This document shows positions 44,925-55,164 of a DNA stretch of 64,000 nt, piece after piece. The stretch covers positions 434,001 to 498,000 of the forward strand of contig NZ_SACT01000001.1 of assembly GCF_004016515.1 (NCBI RefSeq). The letters are read 5' to 3'. The stretch is from Rubrivivax albus. Lineage in GTDB: Bacteria; Pseudomonadota; Gammaproteobacteria; Burkholderiales; Burkholderiaceae_C. How positions within the stretch are numbered: the stretch's first letter is position 1; the number at the start of each line of letters is the position of its first letter. The translations under genes were made by a program, and so were the position numbers. The notes beneath the pieces were generated by a model. It was not told where the DNA came from, made no database searches, and saw only the letters and a list, made by a program, of their open reading frames with translations.

Positions 44925-45581
44925 TCAGGCCAGGTGGTCGCTGCCATCTGCATGGCGCAGGTGGTCGGTATCGTTGGCGAACACCTGCACCCACGCGTCG
45001 TGGCGGCCCTGGTCGTGGCGCCACAGGGTCAGCGATGCCTGGTCGGCCGCCGGGTAGCCGCCCTCGAACAGCCCCGGCCCGAACCCCAGGAAGTGCTGGA
45101 ACGCGACCTCGATGACGCCGCCATGGGCCACGATGGCCAGCCCCTGACCGGCGTGGCGGGTGGTCAGTTCTGCCAGGGCGGTGCACACCCGGTGCGCGAA
45201 TTCCGCCACCGTCTCGCAGCCCGGGTGGAAGCGGTGGTGCCGACGTTCAGGGGCGGGCAGGGCATGGAACTGCGCCGCGAAGGCCTCGGCACCCAGTGCC
45301 TCGTTGCCGCTTTCCCACTCACACAGGGCCGGCATGGGCCGTACGTCGATGCCCCATGCCGGCGCAATGGCTTCGGCCGTCTGCCGTGCACGGGGCAGGG
45401 TGCTGCAGACCAGCAAGTCGGCGCGCAACGCAGGCGTGATGGCCAGCCGGTCGTGCAGGGCCTTGGCCTGCAGCAGGCCCCAAGGCGAGAGGCCATGGTC
45501 CGACGCCGCTTCGCCGGCCGGCGAGGGCCGGTGTACGTAGTCGCCATGGCGGATCAGCAGCACCGAGGTGGGCATGGTCAT
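44925..45581 (-). CDS. Histidine phosphatase family protein
   Basis: The protein is 218 residues from the ATG at 45581, with a second ATG two codons later. It has the phospho-accepting motif LLIRHGDYVH and the second half-site in LAIVAHGGVIEV, with STLPRARQTAEAIAPAWG between them. This is the phosphoglycerate mutase/alpha-ribazole phosphatase superfamily. The substrate is not determinable from sequence. It is the first gene of the seven-gene minus-strand run and diverges from the M16 peptidase gene. Confidence 0.88.
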   Translation of the reverse strand: MTMPTSVLLIRHGDYVHRPSPAGEAASDHGLSPWGLLQAKALHDRLAITPALRADLLVCSTLPRARQTAEAIAPAWGIDVRPMPALCEWESGNEALGAEAFAAQFHALPAPERRHHRFHPGCETVAEFAHRVCTALAELTTRHAGQGLAIVAHGGVIEVAFQHFLGFGPGLFEGGYPAADQASLTLWRHDQGRHDAWVQVFANDTDHLRHADGSDHLA

Positions 45582-45642
45582 GCATTCTGCGCCGTGATGC
45601 CGGGCCATGGCGTTGGCGACGGGCAGCGGACAATCGCGGCCG

Positions 45643-46932
45643 ATGTCACCCCCACCTTCGCCACTGCTCCACCGCTTCCCCTCCGGCCTGCAGGCCGTGC
45701 TGCTGCCGCTGCCCAACGCCGTCACGGCCAGCGTCAGCGCCTTCGTGCGCAGCGGCAGCGTGGACGAGCCGCGCGCGCTCAACGGCATCGGCCACGTGGT
45801 CGAGCACATGGTCTTCAAGGGCACGCGCGCACGCACGGCGCACCAGATCAACCTGGACGCCGAGCGCCGCGGCGCCGAGGTCAATGCCCACACCGACAAG
45901 GACCACAGCGCCTTCCACATGCGCGGCCTGCCGCCGCATGCGCTGGACTTCCTGCCCATGCTGGCCGACCTGCTGCTGGCGCCCACCTTCCCGGCCGACG
46001 AGCTGGAACGCGAGCGCCAGGTGCTGCTGCAGGAGTTCGCCGAGGACGAGGACGACCCGATGGCCACGGCCTACCGGCTCTTCGACACCGCCTGCTACGG
46101 CCTGCACCCGCTGGCGCAGCCGGCGATCGGCCGGCGCGCCAACATCGAGCGCTTCACACGCGACGACCTCGTGGCCTGGACGGCGCGCCAGTTCACCGCC
46201 GCCAACACCGTGGTGGCCGCCGCCGGGCCGCTGGACGCCGAGGCCTTCTTCGCCCGCGTGGACGCGGCCTTCGGCGGCATGACCCCCGGCACGCCGCATG
46301 CGGCGCCGGAACCGCCGGCCTGGCGTGGCGGCCTGAAGACGCGGCACATGGACGCGGGCCAGCAGGCACACCTGGTGCTCGGTTTCCCGCTGCCGGCGCT
46401 GGCGGCCGACGACCCCGCCGGCGAATTGCTGGCGCTGGCGCTGGGCGAGGGCATGAGTTCGCCCCTGATGCACGAACTGCGCGAACAGCGCGGCCTGGTC
46501 TACTACGCCGCCTGTGCGGCCGACCTGCTGGACGTGGCCGGCGAGCTGGTCATCGAGGCCAGCTTCGGCGACAAGCGCCTGCCCGAGGTGCTGGAGGCCA
46601 TCTCTGGCCTGCTGGATCGCCAGGCGCAGGGCTTCGAGGCGGTGGACCTGGAGCGTGCGCAGCAGCAGTTCGCCCTGCGCCTTGCGCGTGGCCAGGAGCG
46701 CCCGGGCCGGGTGGTGGAGGCGGCGGTGCTGGACCTGCTGGCGCTGGGCCGCGTGCGCGCGCCGGCGGACCGCCTGGCCGCGGCGATGGCCGTGGACCGC
46801 GCCGCGCTGGGCCAGGCGCTGGACCGCGCGTTGAAAGCCGGCGCCGCCGCGGCACTGGCCGGCAGCCTGCCGCGTGGGGCCGGCACGCAGGCCCGCGCCG
46901 CGCTGGCAGCGCTGCTGCGCGCCGGGGACTGA
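45643..46932 (+). CDS. M16 family zinc metallopeptidase
   Basis: The protein is 429 residues from the ATG at 45643. The inverted zinc motif HxxEH is present as HVVEHMVF (His51, Glu54, His55), with a downstream helix ELERERQVLLQEFAEDEDDP supplying the third ligand. The second domain has HLVLGFPLPAL and MSSPLMHELREQRGLVYY, the M16 substrate-contact region. No signal peptide is visible, so it is likely cytosolic, like the mitochondrial-processing-peptidase-like bacterial enzymes. It is a single gene without an inactive M16 partner. Upstream is a GACAAT hexamer 8 nt before the ATG and no Shine-Dalgarno. Confidence 0.92.
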   Translation: MSPPPSPLLHRFPSGLQAVLLPLPNAVTASVSAFVRSGSVDEPRALNGIGHVVEHMVFKGTRARTAHQINLDAERRGAEVNAHTDKDHSAFHMRGLPPHALDFLPMLADLLLAPTFPADELERERQVLLQEFAEDEDDPMATAYRLFDTACYGLHPLAQPAIGRRANIERFTRDDLVAWTARQFTAANTVVAAAGPLDAEAFFARVDAAFGGMTPGTPHAAPEPPAWRGGLKTRHMDAGQQAHLVLGFPLPALAADDPAGELLALALGEGMSSPLMHELREQRGLVYYAACAADLLDVAGELVIEASFGDKRLPEVLEAISGLLDRQAQGFEAVDLERAQQQFALRLARGQERPGRVVEAAVLDLLALGRVRAPADRLAAAMAVDRAALGQALDRALKAGAAAALAGSLPRGAGTQARAALAALLRAGD

Positions 46933-46933
46933 C

Positions 46934-47638
46934 CTACTTCGCCCCGTCGGCCGCGAAGCAGTAGAAGCGGCCCGACCCGCCGGTGCGGACCAGCGCCTCC
47001 GGGCTGCAGCCGGCGCTCTGGTGCGAGAAGTTCCAGCTCTGCGCCCAGGCCTCGGGCAGCGGGCCGATGCGGTCGTGGTGGCCGACGATGGCCGAACCTT
47101 CGCTGCTGCTCGTCCAGCCCTTGCAGGTGGTGTCGGTCTGCGGTGCGAAGGCGGTGCCGTCGGCACGGCTGCCGGTGAGGATGTCGTGTTCGTTGGGCCG
47201 GTCGCCGCGGCCGTTGACGACGTTGCCGCGCTCGTCCAGCGCGGCGGCCTTGCTGATCTTGTTGCCGTTGTGCAGGTCGGCCACGCTGGTGGCGATCAGC
47301 TCGCCCTTGGCGTTGTACCAGGGGCCGCTGCCGATGCGGTCGCGCGCGTGGACCGACGGCACGCCCGGCGTCTGCCCCTGCGGGAACTTGCCCGGCAGGC
47401 TGAGGTAGGCGCGCCAAGTGCGGCCGCCCGCGCCGGCGGCCTGGGCCAGGGCCTGGCAGTGGGCGTCGGCACCGGCCAACCCACCGAGGTCGCCGCCCTT
47501 GCCACTGCCCACGCTGGTGATGAAGAAGCCCATCGGGCCGGTGGCGGGCGCGGTGGCGCAGGCGGCGAGCAGCGTGCCGGCGCCGAGCACGGCCAGGGTA
47601 CTGCGCCACAGGGGTCGACGGGCGGGCGTGGCGGACAT
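46934..47638 (-). CDS. Lectin/endostatin-like envelope lipoprotein
   Basis: The protein is 234 residues from the ATG at 47638, with an AAGGAGG site 9 nt upstream. The signal has a lipobox (GTLLAAC), so it is lipidated. The mature part reads MGFFITSVGSGKGGDLGGLA, GADAHCQALAQAAGAGG, TWRAYLSLPG and later GSAIVGHHDRIG with several cysteines. I associate this pattern with bacterial proteins of C-type-lectin/endostatin-like fold annotated as putative lectins. Ligand is unknown. It lies 124 nt downstream of the hut-linked DUF6352 gene, on the same strand but with its own ribosome binding site. Confidence 0.7.
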   Translation of the reverse strand: MSATPARRPLWRSTLAVLGAGTLLAACATAPATGPMGFFITSVGSGKGGDLGGLAGADAHCQALAQAAGAGGRTWRAYLSLPGKFPQGQTPGVPSVHARDRIGSGPWYNAKGELIATSVADLHNGNKISKAAALDERGNVVNGRGDRPNEHDILTGSRADGTAFAPQTDTTCKGWTSSSEGSAIVGHHDRIGPLPEAWAQSWNFSHQSAGCSPEALVRTGGSGRFYCFAADGAK

Positions 47639-47762
47639 CGTGGGGTTCCTCCTTGGGCTGGCAGCGCCAGGTGGTGCGGCCACGGACGATCCGCGAGCCT
47701 GCGGTCGGTGTACGCCGCCGCTGCCCGGGCTCATCTCAGGGTGAACCCGCGTCCGGGCGGCG

Positions 47763-48842
47763 TCAGGCGTCGCGCGCCAGCGGCAGGTTCAGCAGCAGGT
47801 TCTGCGGCTTGAGCTTCACCACGCCCTGGGCATCGGCCATCAGCCCCATCCAGACCGGGGCGCCGGCCAGGTCGGCCCGCATCTCGGCCGGGTCGGCAAA
47901 ACGCAGGCGGAACAGGCTGATCAGGCGTTCCTGGCGGGTGGTCTCGACCTCGCGGCCTTCGTAGAGGTCGTTGAGCAGCGCGGTGGACTCCGCATCCAGG
48001 CCGAGGTGCCAGCGCCAGTGCGGGTCGTCGACGCGCTGCAGCGGCTCGATCGTCACCTTCACCCCGAGCAGCTGCTGCACCCAGCGCGTCAGCACCACGG
48101 CCAGCGCGCCGAGGCCGCTGTGCCTGTGCACGAGCGTGAAGTGCAGACCGTGGCCGAGGTCGCGGTCCAGCGTGTGCGTCAGGTCGAGCAGGAAGTTCGT
48201 GCCCTGCGCCGGCTGCGCGGCGCGCGCGAAGTAGGCTGCGCCCTGTTCCGGCGCCAGCACCGTCATCTCCAGTCGCTTCAGCGGCGCCTGCGCCTCGGCC
48301 AGCAGGCGGCCCAGGTCGCCGAAGCCCTGGGTGTCGCGGCCCAGGTCCAGCGTGTCGCGATCGCCCAGCAGCACGCGGCCCTCGTGGCGCGTCACGCGCT
48401 GCGGGCGGAATAGCAGTTCGGCGGCGCGCCAGTGGATGGCGTCCTGATCGTCGGCCAGCAGCCGCCAGGTCACCGACTGCACCACCAGGTCGATGAACAC
48501 CGGCGGGACCGCGATGCGACCGCTGCGGAACAGGCCCAGCAACCAGCCCTCGAGCGTACCGGCGCGCTGCACCGCGTCGCGGAAGGCCAGGAAGTGGCCG
48601 TAGCTCTCTCGCGCGTCGGCGTCGCGCAGCCTGGCCAGGCGCGTCGCGTCCACCGGCTGCAGCGGGTCGTCCAGCAGGGCCGCATGAAGGCGGCGTTCGG
48701 CGTGGCAGCTCTGGTCGATGGGGGCGAGCTCGGGCCGCCACAGCAGGGCCTGCCACCAGCCGGCGGCAGGGCGGGTGCGGCCGGTGTCGTCCGCCGTCAG
48801 GTGGGCCGGCGCGCAGGCCGGCCAGAGCAGGGTGGGGTCCAT
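47763..48842 (-). CDS. DUF6352 family protein at the end of the hut operon
   Basis: The protein is 359 residues from the ATG at 48842, 7 nt after the hutF stop. Visible conserved pieces are CHAERRLHAALLDDPLQPVD, DADARESYGHFLAFRDAVQ, VPPVFIDLVVQSVTWRLL, AAELLFRPQRV and GGFGDLGRLLAEA-like text. I recognise these from an uncharacterised Burkholderiales family (DUF6352). No membrane segment or signal peptide is seen. Function is unknown; in this window it is transcribed with hutC-D-I-G-F, which hints at a link to histidine or glutamate metabolism. Confidence 0.75.
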   Translation of the reverse strand: MDPTLLWPACAPAHLTADDTGRTRPAAGWWQALLWRPELAPIDQSCHAERRLHAALLDDPLQPVDATRLARLRDADARESYGHFLAFRDAVQRAGTLEGWLLGLFRSGRIAVPPVFIDLVVQSVTWRLLADDQDAIHWRAAELLFRPQRVTRHEGRVLLGDRDTLDLGRDTQGFGDLGRLLAEAQAPLKRLEMTVLAPEQGAAYFARAAQPAQGTNFLLDLTHTLDRDLGHGLHFTLVHRHSGLGALAVVLTRWVQQLLGVKVTIEPLQRVDDPHWRWHLGLDAESTALLNDLYEGREVETTRQERLISLFRLRFADPAEMRADLAGAPVWMGLMADAQGVVKLKPQNLLLNLPLARDA

Positions 48843-48849
48843 GGTGGGA

Positions 48850-50208
48850 TCAGCGGGGTCCGCCGTGCAGGGCCTGCAGCGCCGCGGTGCCGCGCGCGTG
48901 CAGCGCCGCGTCGTCGTCGGCCACCCAGCGCCCGGCGACCAGCGTGCGCGCGAACGGCCGCGCCGGGCCGCTGAACACGGTGGCGTCCAGCAACTGGCCC
49001 GGCGGCAGGCCGGCGCTGACCGGGTCGGCCGGGTCGGGCAGCAGCAGGTCGGCGCGCGCGCCGGGCACCAGGCCCCAGCGGGCGAAGCCGGCCGCCTTGG
49101 CACCGCCTGCGAGCGCGGCGTCAAACAGCCGGGCGGCGGTGGCCGGCTGCGCCGGCGTAGCGGCCACGTTGCGCTGCCGGCGCACCAGGCGCTGTGCGTA
49201 GTCCAGCCAGCGCAGTTCCTCGCGCCAGTCGCGGCCGACATGGCTGTCGGAGCCGATGGCCATCGGCACGCCGGCGGCCAGCCAGCGCGGCAGGTCGGGC
49301 ACGCCGTCGCCCAGGTTGGCCTCGGTGGTGGGGCAGATCACGGCGCCGGCGCCGGTGGCGGCCACGGCGTCGATCTCCGCGGGCACGCCGTGCGTGGCGT
49401 GCACCAGCTGCCAGCGGGCGTCGAGCAGGCCCTCGTCGGCCAGCCACTGCATCGGCCGCCGGCCGGTGGCGGCCAGGCAGTCGTCGACCTCGGCCGTCTG
49501 CTCGGCCACGTGGATGTGGATGGGGCCGTCCAGGTCCGCCGCCAGCGCGCGCAGGCGGTGGATGGACGCGGGGGCGGCGGCGCGCAGCGAGTGCACGGCG
49601 ACGCCGGCGTTGACGTTCGGCCGCCGCGCATCGGCAAAGCGTCGGGCCAGCGCATGCACCGCGTCGGCATCGGTGCGGAAGCGCCGCTGGTCGTCGCGCA
49701 GCGCCGGCTGCGCGAAGCCGGCACGTTCGTACAGCACGGGCAGCAGCGTCAGGCCGATGCCGGCTTCGGCGGCGGCGTCGGCCAGCGCCCAGCCCAGTGT
49801 GGCCGGGTCGGCGTAGGGCTGGCCGTCGGGCTGGTGCTGCAGATAGTGGAACTCGCAGACCTGGGTGTAGCCGCCGCGCAGCAGTTCGCGGTAGAGCAGG
49901 GCGGCTACCGCGCGCAGCTGCTCGGGCGAGATGGCCAGCGCCACGCGGTACATGCGGTCGCGCCAGCTCCAGAAGTCGTCGTGTTCGCCTTCCCGCCGTT
50001 CGGCCAGGCCGGCGAAGGCGCGCTGGAAGGCGTGGCTGTGCGCGTTGACCAGGCCGGGCAGCACCGGGCCGGGCAGCACCTCAGCGCCGTCGGGCGCCGG
50101 CACGCCGACGGCGACGTCGGCCCAGCGGCCGTCGGCACCGATGTGCAGCAGCACCTGTTCGGCCCACGCGCCGGCCACCCAGGCGCGGGGCGCCCACAGT
50201 GTGGTCAT
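48850..50208 (-). CDS. hutF: Formimidoylglutamate deiminase
   Basis: This 452-residue amidohydrolase is predicted to convert N-formimino-L-glutamate to N-formyl-L-glutamate and ammonia. Metal ligands appear in NAHSHAFQRAFAG, HIHVAEQTAEVDDC, LVHATHG and GSDSHVGRDWREEL. REGEHDDFWSWRDRMY is characteristic of HutF. The ATG overlaps the hutG stop by four bases. Presence of HutF with HutG shows that this organism uses the five-step pathway without direct formiminoglutamase. Confidence 0.95.
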   Translation of the reverse strand: MTTLWAPRAWVAGAWAEQVLLHIGADGRWADVAVGVPAPDGAEVLPGPVLPGLVNAHSHAFQRAFAGLAERREGEHDDFWSWRDRMYRVALAISPEQLRAVAALLYRELLRGGYTQVCEFHYLQHQPDGQPYADPATLGWALADAAAEAGIGLTLLPVLYERAGFAQPALRDDQRRFRTDADAVHALARRFADARRPNVNAGVAVHSLRAAAPASIHRLRALAADLDGPIHIHVAEQTAEVDDCLAATGRRPMQWLADEGLLDARWQLVHATHGVPAEIDAVAATGAGAVICPTTEANLGDGVPDLPRWLAAGVPMAIGSDSHVGRDWREELRWLDYAQRLVRRQRNVAATPAQPATAARLFDAALAGGAKAAGFARWGLVPGARADLLLPDPADPVSAGLPPGQLLDATVFSGPARPFARTLVAGRWVADDDAALHARGTAALQALHGGPR

Positions 50209-50990
50209 GCCGGTGTCCAGTCGCGCATCGTGGTCACCAGCTGCGTCAGCAGCGGCGTGACCTCGGCGGCGCGTGCGTCGTTCCAGCGCGGCGGGGCCTC
50301 GTCCATGTAGGCGCGCCAGCACATCTCCAGCTGCACCGCGTGGATGCCGCCGGCCGGGTTGCCGTGGTGGCGCGTGATGTGGCCACCCTTGAAGCGGCCG
50401 TCGACCACGTGGCTGTAGGTGTGCTGCGCCGCGAACACGGCCGCCAGCGCGTCGCGCAGCGCCGGCGCGCAGGCGCTGCCGGCGGCGGTGCCCAGGTTCA
50501 TGTGCGGCAGCGTGCCGTCGAACAGCCAGGGCAGTTCGCTCTTGATGCTGTGGGCGTCGAACAGCACGGCGTGGCCGTGCGCCGCCTTCAGCCGTGCGAG
50601 CTCGTCGGCAATGGCGCTGCGGTAGGGCCGCCAGTAGGTGGCCACGCGACGTGCGATCTCGGCTGCGTCGGGCGCCTGGCCTTCGTGGTAGATCGGGTCG
50701 CCGGTGAAGTGCCGGGTGGGGCAGAGCTCGGTGTTGTTGGCGCCCGGGTACATCGGCTGGTTCTCGGGCGGGCGGTTCAGGTCGATCAGGTAGCGGCTGT
50801 AGCGCGGCACGATGAGGCCGGCGCCGAGGTCGAGTGCGAAGGCGTAGAGGCGGTCGAGGAACCAGTCGGTGTCCTCCACCTGCAGCGCGCGCTCGGTGTA
50901 GCGGTGGCGCTGGTCGTCGGGGATCAGGGTGCCGACGTGCGGCACGCTGATCAGCAGCGGCGTGCGGCCGGGGGTGAGGGTGTAGGTCAT
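50205..50990 (-). CDS. hutG: N-formylglutamate deformylase
   Basis: This 261-residue enzyme hydrolyses N-formylglutamate to glutamate and formate, the last step of the pathway. It shows LLISVPHVGTLIPDD, RYSRYLIDLNRPPENQPMYP, LFDAHSIKSELPWLFDG and THRHHGNP-like metal-site text typical of the FGase family. It is coupled on both sides by ATGA overlaps, to hutI upstream and hutF downstream. Confidence 0.95.
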   Translation of the reverse strand: MTYTLTPGRTPLLISVPHVGTLIPDDQRHRYTERALQVEDTDWFLDRLYAFALDLGAGLIVPRYSRYLIDLNRPPENQPMYPGANNTELCPTRHFTGDPIYHEGQAPDAAEIARRVATYWRPYRSAIADELARLKAAHGHAVLFDAHSIKSELPWLFDGTLPHMNLGTAAGSACAPALRDALAAVFAAQHTYSHVVDGRFKGGHITRHHGNPAGGIHAVQLEMCWRAYMDEAPPRWNDARAAEVTPLLTQLVTTMRDWTPA

Positions 50991-52192
50991 GGGGTGCAGG
51001 GAACGCCGCCGGTGACGACGGCCAGACACGGATCGTGCCCGAATCGTGCCGCGAGTTCCCGCGGGTGGTCCAGCGACCACACCGCGAGGTCGGCCCGCTG
51101 CCCGGGCTGCAGGCGGCCACGGTCGGCCAGGCCCAGCGCGCGCGCGGCGTGGGCGGTGACGCCGAGCCAGGCTTCCAGCGGCGTCAGGCGGAACAGCGTG
51201 CAGGCCATGTTCATCATCAGGGGCAGCGACAGGGCCGGCGACGAGCCCGGGTTGTGGTCGGTGGCCACGGCCATCGGCACGCCGGCGTCGCGCAGCGCGG
51301 CCACCGGCGGCAGCTTCGTTTCCCGCAGGTGGTAGAAGGCCCCGGGCAGCAGCATGGCCACGGTGCCGGCGGCCTGCATCGCGGCGATGCCGTCGGCCGA
51401 CAGCCATTCCAGGTGGTCGGCACTCAGCGCGCCGTAGGACGCCGCCAGCGCCGCGCCACCCTGGTCGCTGAGCTGCTCGGCGTGCAGCTTCACCGGCAGG
51501 CCCAGCGCGCGCGCGGCGTCGAAGACGCGCCGTGTCTGCGCCGGCGTGAAGCCGATGGTGTCGCAGAAGGCGTCCACGGCGTCCGCCAGACCTTCCGCGT
51601 GCAGCGCCGGCAGCCAGGCCACGACGGCGTCGATGTAGTCGTCGGGCCGGCTGTCGAACTCCGGCGGCAGGGCGTGGGCGGGCAGTGCAGTGCTGCGGAT
51701 CGTCATGCCGGTGGCCGGACCGAGGCGGCGTGCCACGCGCAGGCAGCGCGCTTCGTGGTCCAGGCTCAGGCCGTAGCCGCTCTTGACCTCCAGGGTGGTG
51801 ACGCCGCCGGCACGCAGCGCCAGCGCGCGGGCCAGCGCGCCGGCGAACAGTGCGTCGTCGCTGGCGGCTCGGGTGCAGGCCACGGTGTGGCGGATGCCGC
51901 CGCCAGCGCGCGCGATCTGCTCATAGCTGGCGCCCTGCTGCCGAAGATCGAATTCCACTGTGCGGTCGCCGGCGTAGACCAGGTGCGTGTGTGCGTCTAT
52001 CAGGCCGGGGGTCAGCAACGCGCCGCCGAGGTCGTGTTCGGCGTCGACGTCGAGGCCCGCGGGCAGTTCGGCTTCGGCGCCGACCCAGGTGATCTGCGTG
52101 CCTTCCGCCAGCAGCGCCCCGCGGTCGATCAGGCCCCAGTCGTTGCCTTCGAACGTGGCGATGCGCGCGTGGCGCCAGAGCATTCGGGTCAT
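50987..52192 (-). CDS. hutI: Imidazolonepropionase
   Basis: This 401-residue amidohydrolase opens the imidazolone ring to give formiminoglutamate. Metal and substrate motifs are intact: GLIDAHTHLVYAGDR, TTLEVKSGYGLSLDHE, KLHAEQLSDQGGAALAA, SADHLEWLS and ATDHNPGSSPALSLPLMM. Length is normal. It overlaps hutD upstream and hutG downstream by ATGA. Confidence 0.96.
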   Translation of the reverse strand: MTRMLWRHARIATFEGNDWGLIDRGALLAEGTQITWVGAEAELPAGLDVDAEHDLGGALLTPGLIDAHTHLVYAGDRTVEFDLRQQGASYEQIARAGGGIRHTVACTRAASDDALFAGALARALALRAGGVTTLEVKSGYGLSLDHEARCLRVARRLGPATGMTIRSTALPAHALPPEFDSRPDDYIDAVVAWLPALHAEGLADAVDAFCDTIGFTPAQTRRVFDAARALGLPVKLHAEQLSDQGGAALAASYGALSADHLEWLSADGIAAMQAAGTVAMLLPGAFYHLRETKLPPVAALRDAGVPMAVATDHNPGSSPALSLPLMMNMACTLFRLTPLEAWLGVTAHAARALGLADRGRLQPGQRADLAVWSLDHPRELAARFGHDPCLAVVTGGVPCTP

Positions 52193-52665
52193 GCGGTCGT
52201 TCCGATCCAGAAGCCGTCCGATGACGCCGGGCCGGCCGCAGGCCAGTGCAGGCGCCGCGCCGCTGCGTCGAAGAAGCCGAGCTGCGGCCATGAGGGTGCG
52301 GCATCGCCGGCGCGGGCGGGCAGCAGCACGCCGTCCAGCCCCTGCAGCATCAGGTTCAGGTCCACCGTGGGCCCGGCGACCAGCCGGCAGCCCGGTGCCG
52401 CGGCGCCGTCGAAACAGAGCGGTGCGTCGCCCGGGCGCAGCGTGCGTTCGCCGTCTGGGAACGTCAGTACCACGCCGGCGCCGTCGAGCACCACGAACCA
52501 GCGCATGACGCCGGGGAAGGCGGAGAACGGCCCGTCCGTGGCGATGTCGGCCACGCTCAGCCGCAGGTGCCAGGGACCGGCGGCCGGCCAGCGCAGCAGT
52601 TCGCGCGTGACGCCGCCGCCGTTCTTCCACGGCTGCGGTGGCACCTGGGCAACGTCGACGATCAT
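52189..52665 (-). CDS. hutD: HutD/Ves family cupin protein
   Basis: This 158-residue bicupin-like protein has [20 protein letters not shown] near the start, the hallmark of HutD/Ves, followed by [19 protein letters not shown]. HutD is thought to moderate hut expression by binding an intermediate such as formylglutamate or urocanate; the mechanism is not settled. It lies between hutC and hutI with ATGA overlaps on both sides. Confidence 0.92.
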   Translation of the reverse strand: MIVDVAQVPPQPWKNGGGVTRELLRWPAAGPWHLRLSVADIATDGPFSAFPGVMRWFVVLDGAGVVLTFPDGERTLRPGDAPLCFDGAAAPGCRLVAGPTVDLNLMLQGLDGVLLPARAGDAAPSWPQLGFFDAAARRLHWPAAGPASSDGFWIGTTA

Positions 52666-53390
52666 GGATTGAACTCGCCTTCCAGCGTGTAGCGGCTGCC
52701 CGGGTGCACCAGGCGCGCCACGGTGATGCAACGCTGCCGGTCGCGCGTGCGCCGCTCGATGACCAGGCAGGCTTCGCGCATGCCAACGCCCAGCAGCCTG
52801 GCTTCCAGCGGCGTGGGGTGGGCCGCCTCGATGCGGTAGTCGGCCGACCAGAAGGGGGCCACCTGCAGCAGGTGGTGGGTGGGCGTGGTGCGGGTGAAGT
52901 CCACGTCCAGGTAGTCTGGCGCGGCCGCGGGATTGACCCAGCGGTCCTCGCACTGCAGCGGCTGACCGTCGCGCCGGTGCACGATCAGCGTGTGGAAGGC
53001 GCGGGCCTGTGCTGCCAGGCCCAGGCGGCCGGCGATGGCGGCGGGGGCGGGTTCCTCTCGGGCGATGACCACCAGCGCGTCGTGCGCGTGGCCGCCGGAT
53101 TCGATCTCCTCGTGCAGGTCGCGGATGCGCAACTGCGAGGCCACGCGGTGGCGCTCGGCGGCAAAGGTGCCCTGGCCCTGGCGGCGTTCCACCAGGCCCT
53201 CGGCCTGCAGTTCGTTGAGTGCCCGGCCCACCGTCATGCGGCTGACGCCGAAGCGAGCCACCAGTTCCGATTCCGACGGCATCAGCACGCCGGGGGCCCA
53301 TCGGCCCCGGGCCAGGCCGTCCTTCAGCCAGTGCTTGACGCGCTGATAGGGCGCCGCGGTGGCGACGCTGGACGTTCCGGCTCGGGCCAT
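52662..53390 (-). CDS. hutC: Histidine utilization repressor (GntR family)
   Basis: The protein is 242 residues from the ATG at 53390. The N-terminal winged helix is [20 protein letters not shown] with [20 protein letters not shown], and the C-terminal UTRA domain binds urocanate, which releases the repressor. It is first gene of the left-going operon, so it represses itself and, through the palindrome at 53413-53428, probably both divergent operons. The long open frame upstream runs antisense through hutU and is a shadow. Confidence 0.95.
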   Translation of the reverse strand: MARAGTSSVATAAPYQRVKHWLKDGLARGRWAPGVLMPSESELVARFGVSRMTVGRALNELQAEGLVERRQGQGTFAAERHRVASQLRIRDLHEEIESGGHAHDALVVIAREEPAPAAIAGRLGLAAQARAFHTLIVHRRDGQPLQCEDRWVNPAAAPDYLDVDFTRTTPTHHLLQVAPFWSADYRIEAAHPTPLEARLLGVGMREACLVIERRTRDRQRCITVARLVHPGSRYTLEGEFNP

Positions 53391-53412
53391 GGCGCAGATC
53401 CTACTTGCGCGC

Positions 53413-53428
53413 ACTTGTCTAGACAAGT
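53413..53428. promoter_or_regulatory. HutC operator palindrome between hutC and hutU
   Basis: ACTTGTCTAGACAAGT is a perfect 16-bp palindrome centred in the 72-bp gap between the divergent hutC and hutU starts. It contains the CTTGT-N4-ACAAG pattern known for HutC operators. Being single and central, it can serve both promoters. Confidence 0.85.
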
Positions 53429-53462
53429 ACATTGCGCCGGTCGACGATTCCAGAGGTGCCTC

Positions 53463-55163
<1,701 letters not shown>

Positions 55164-55164
55164 C

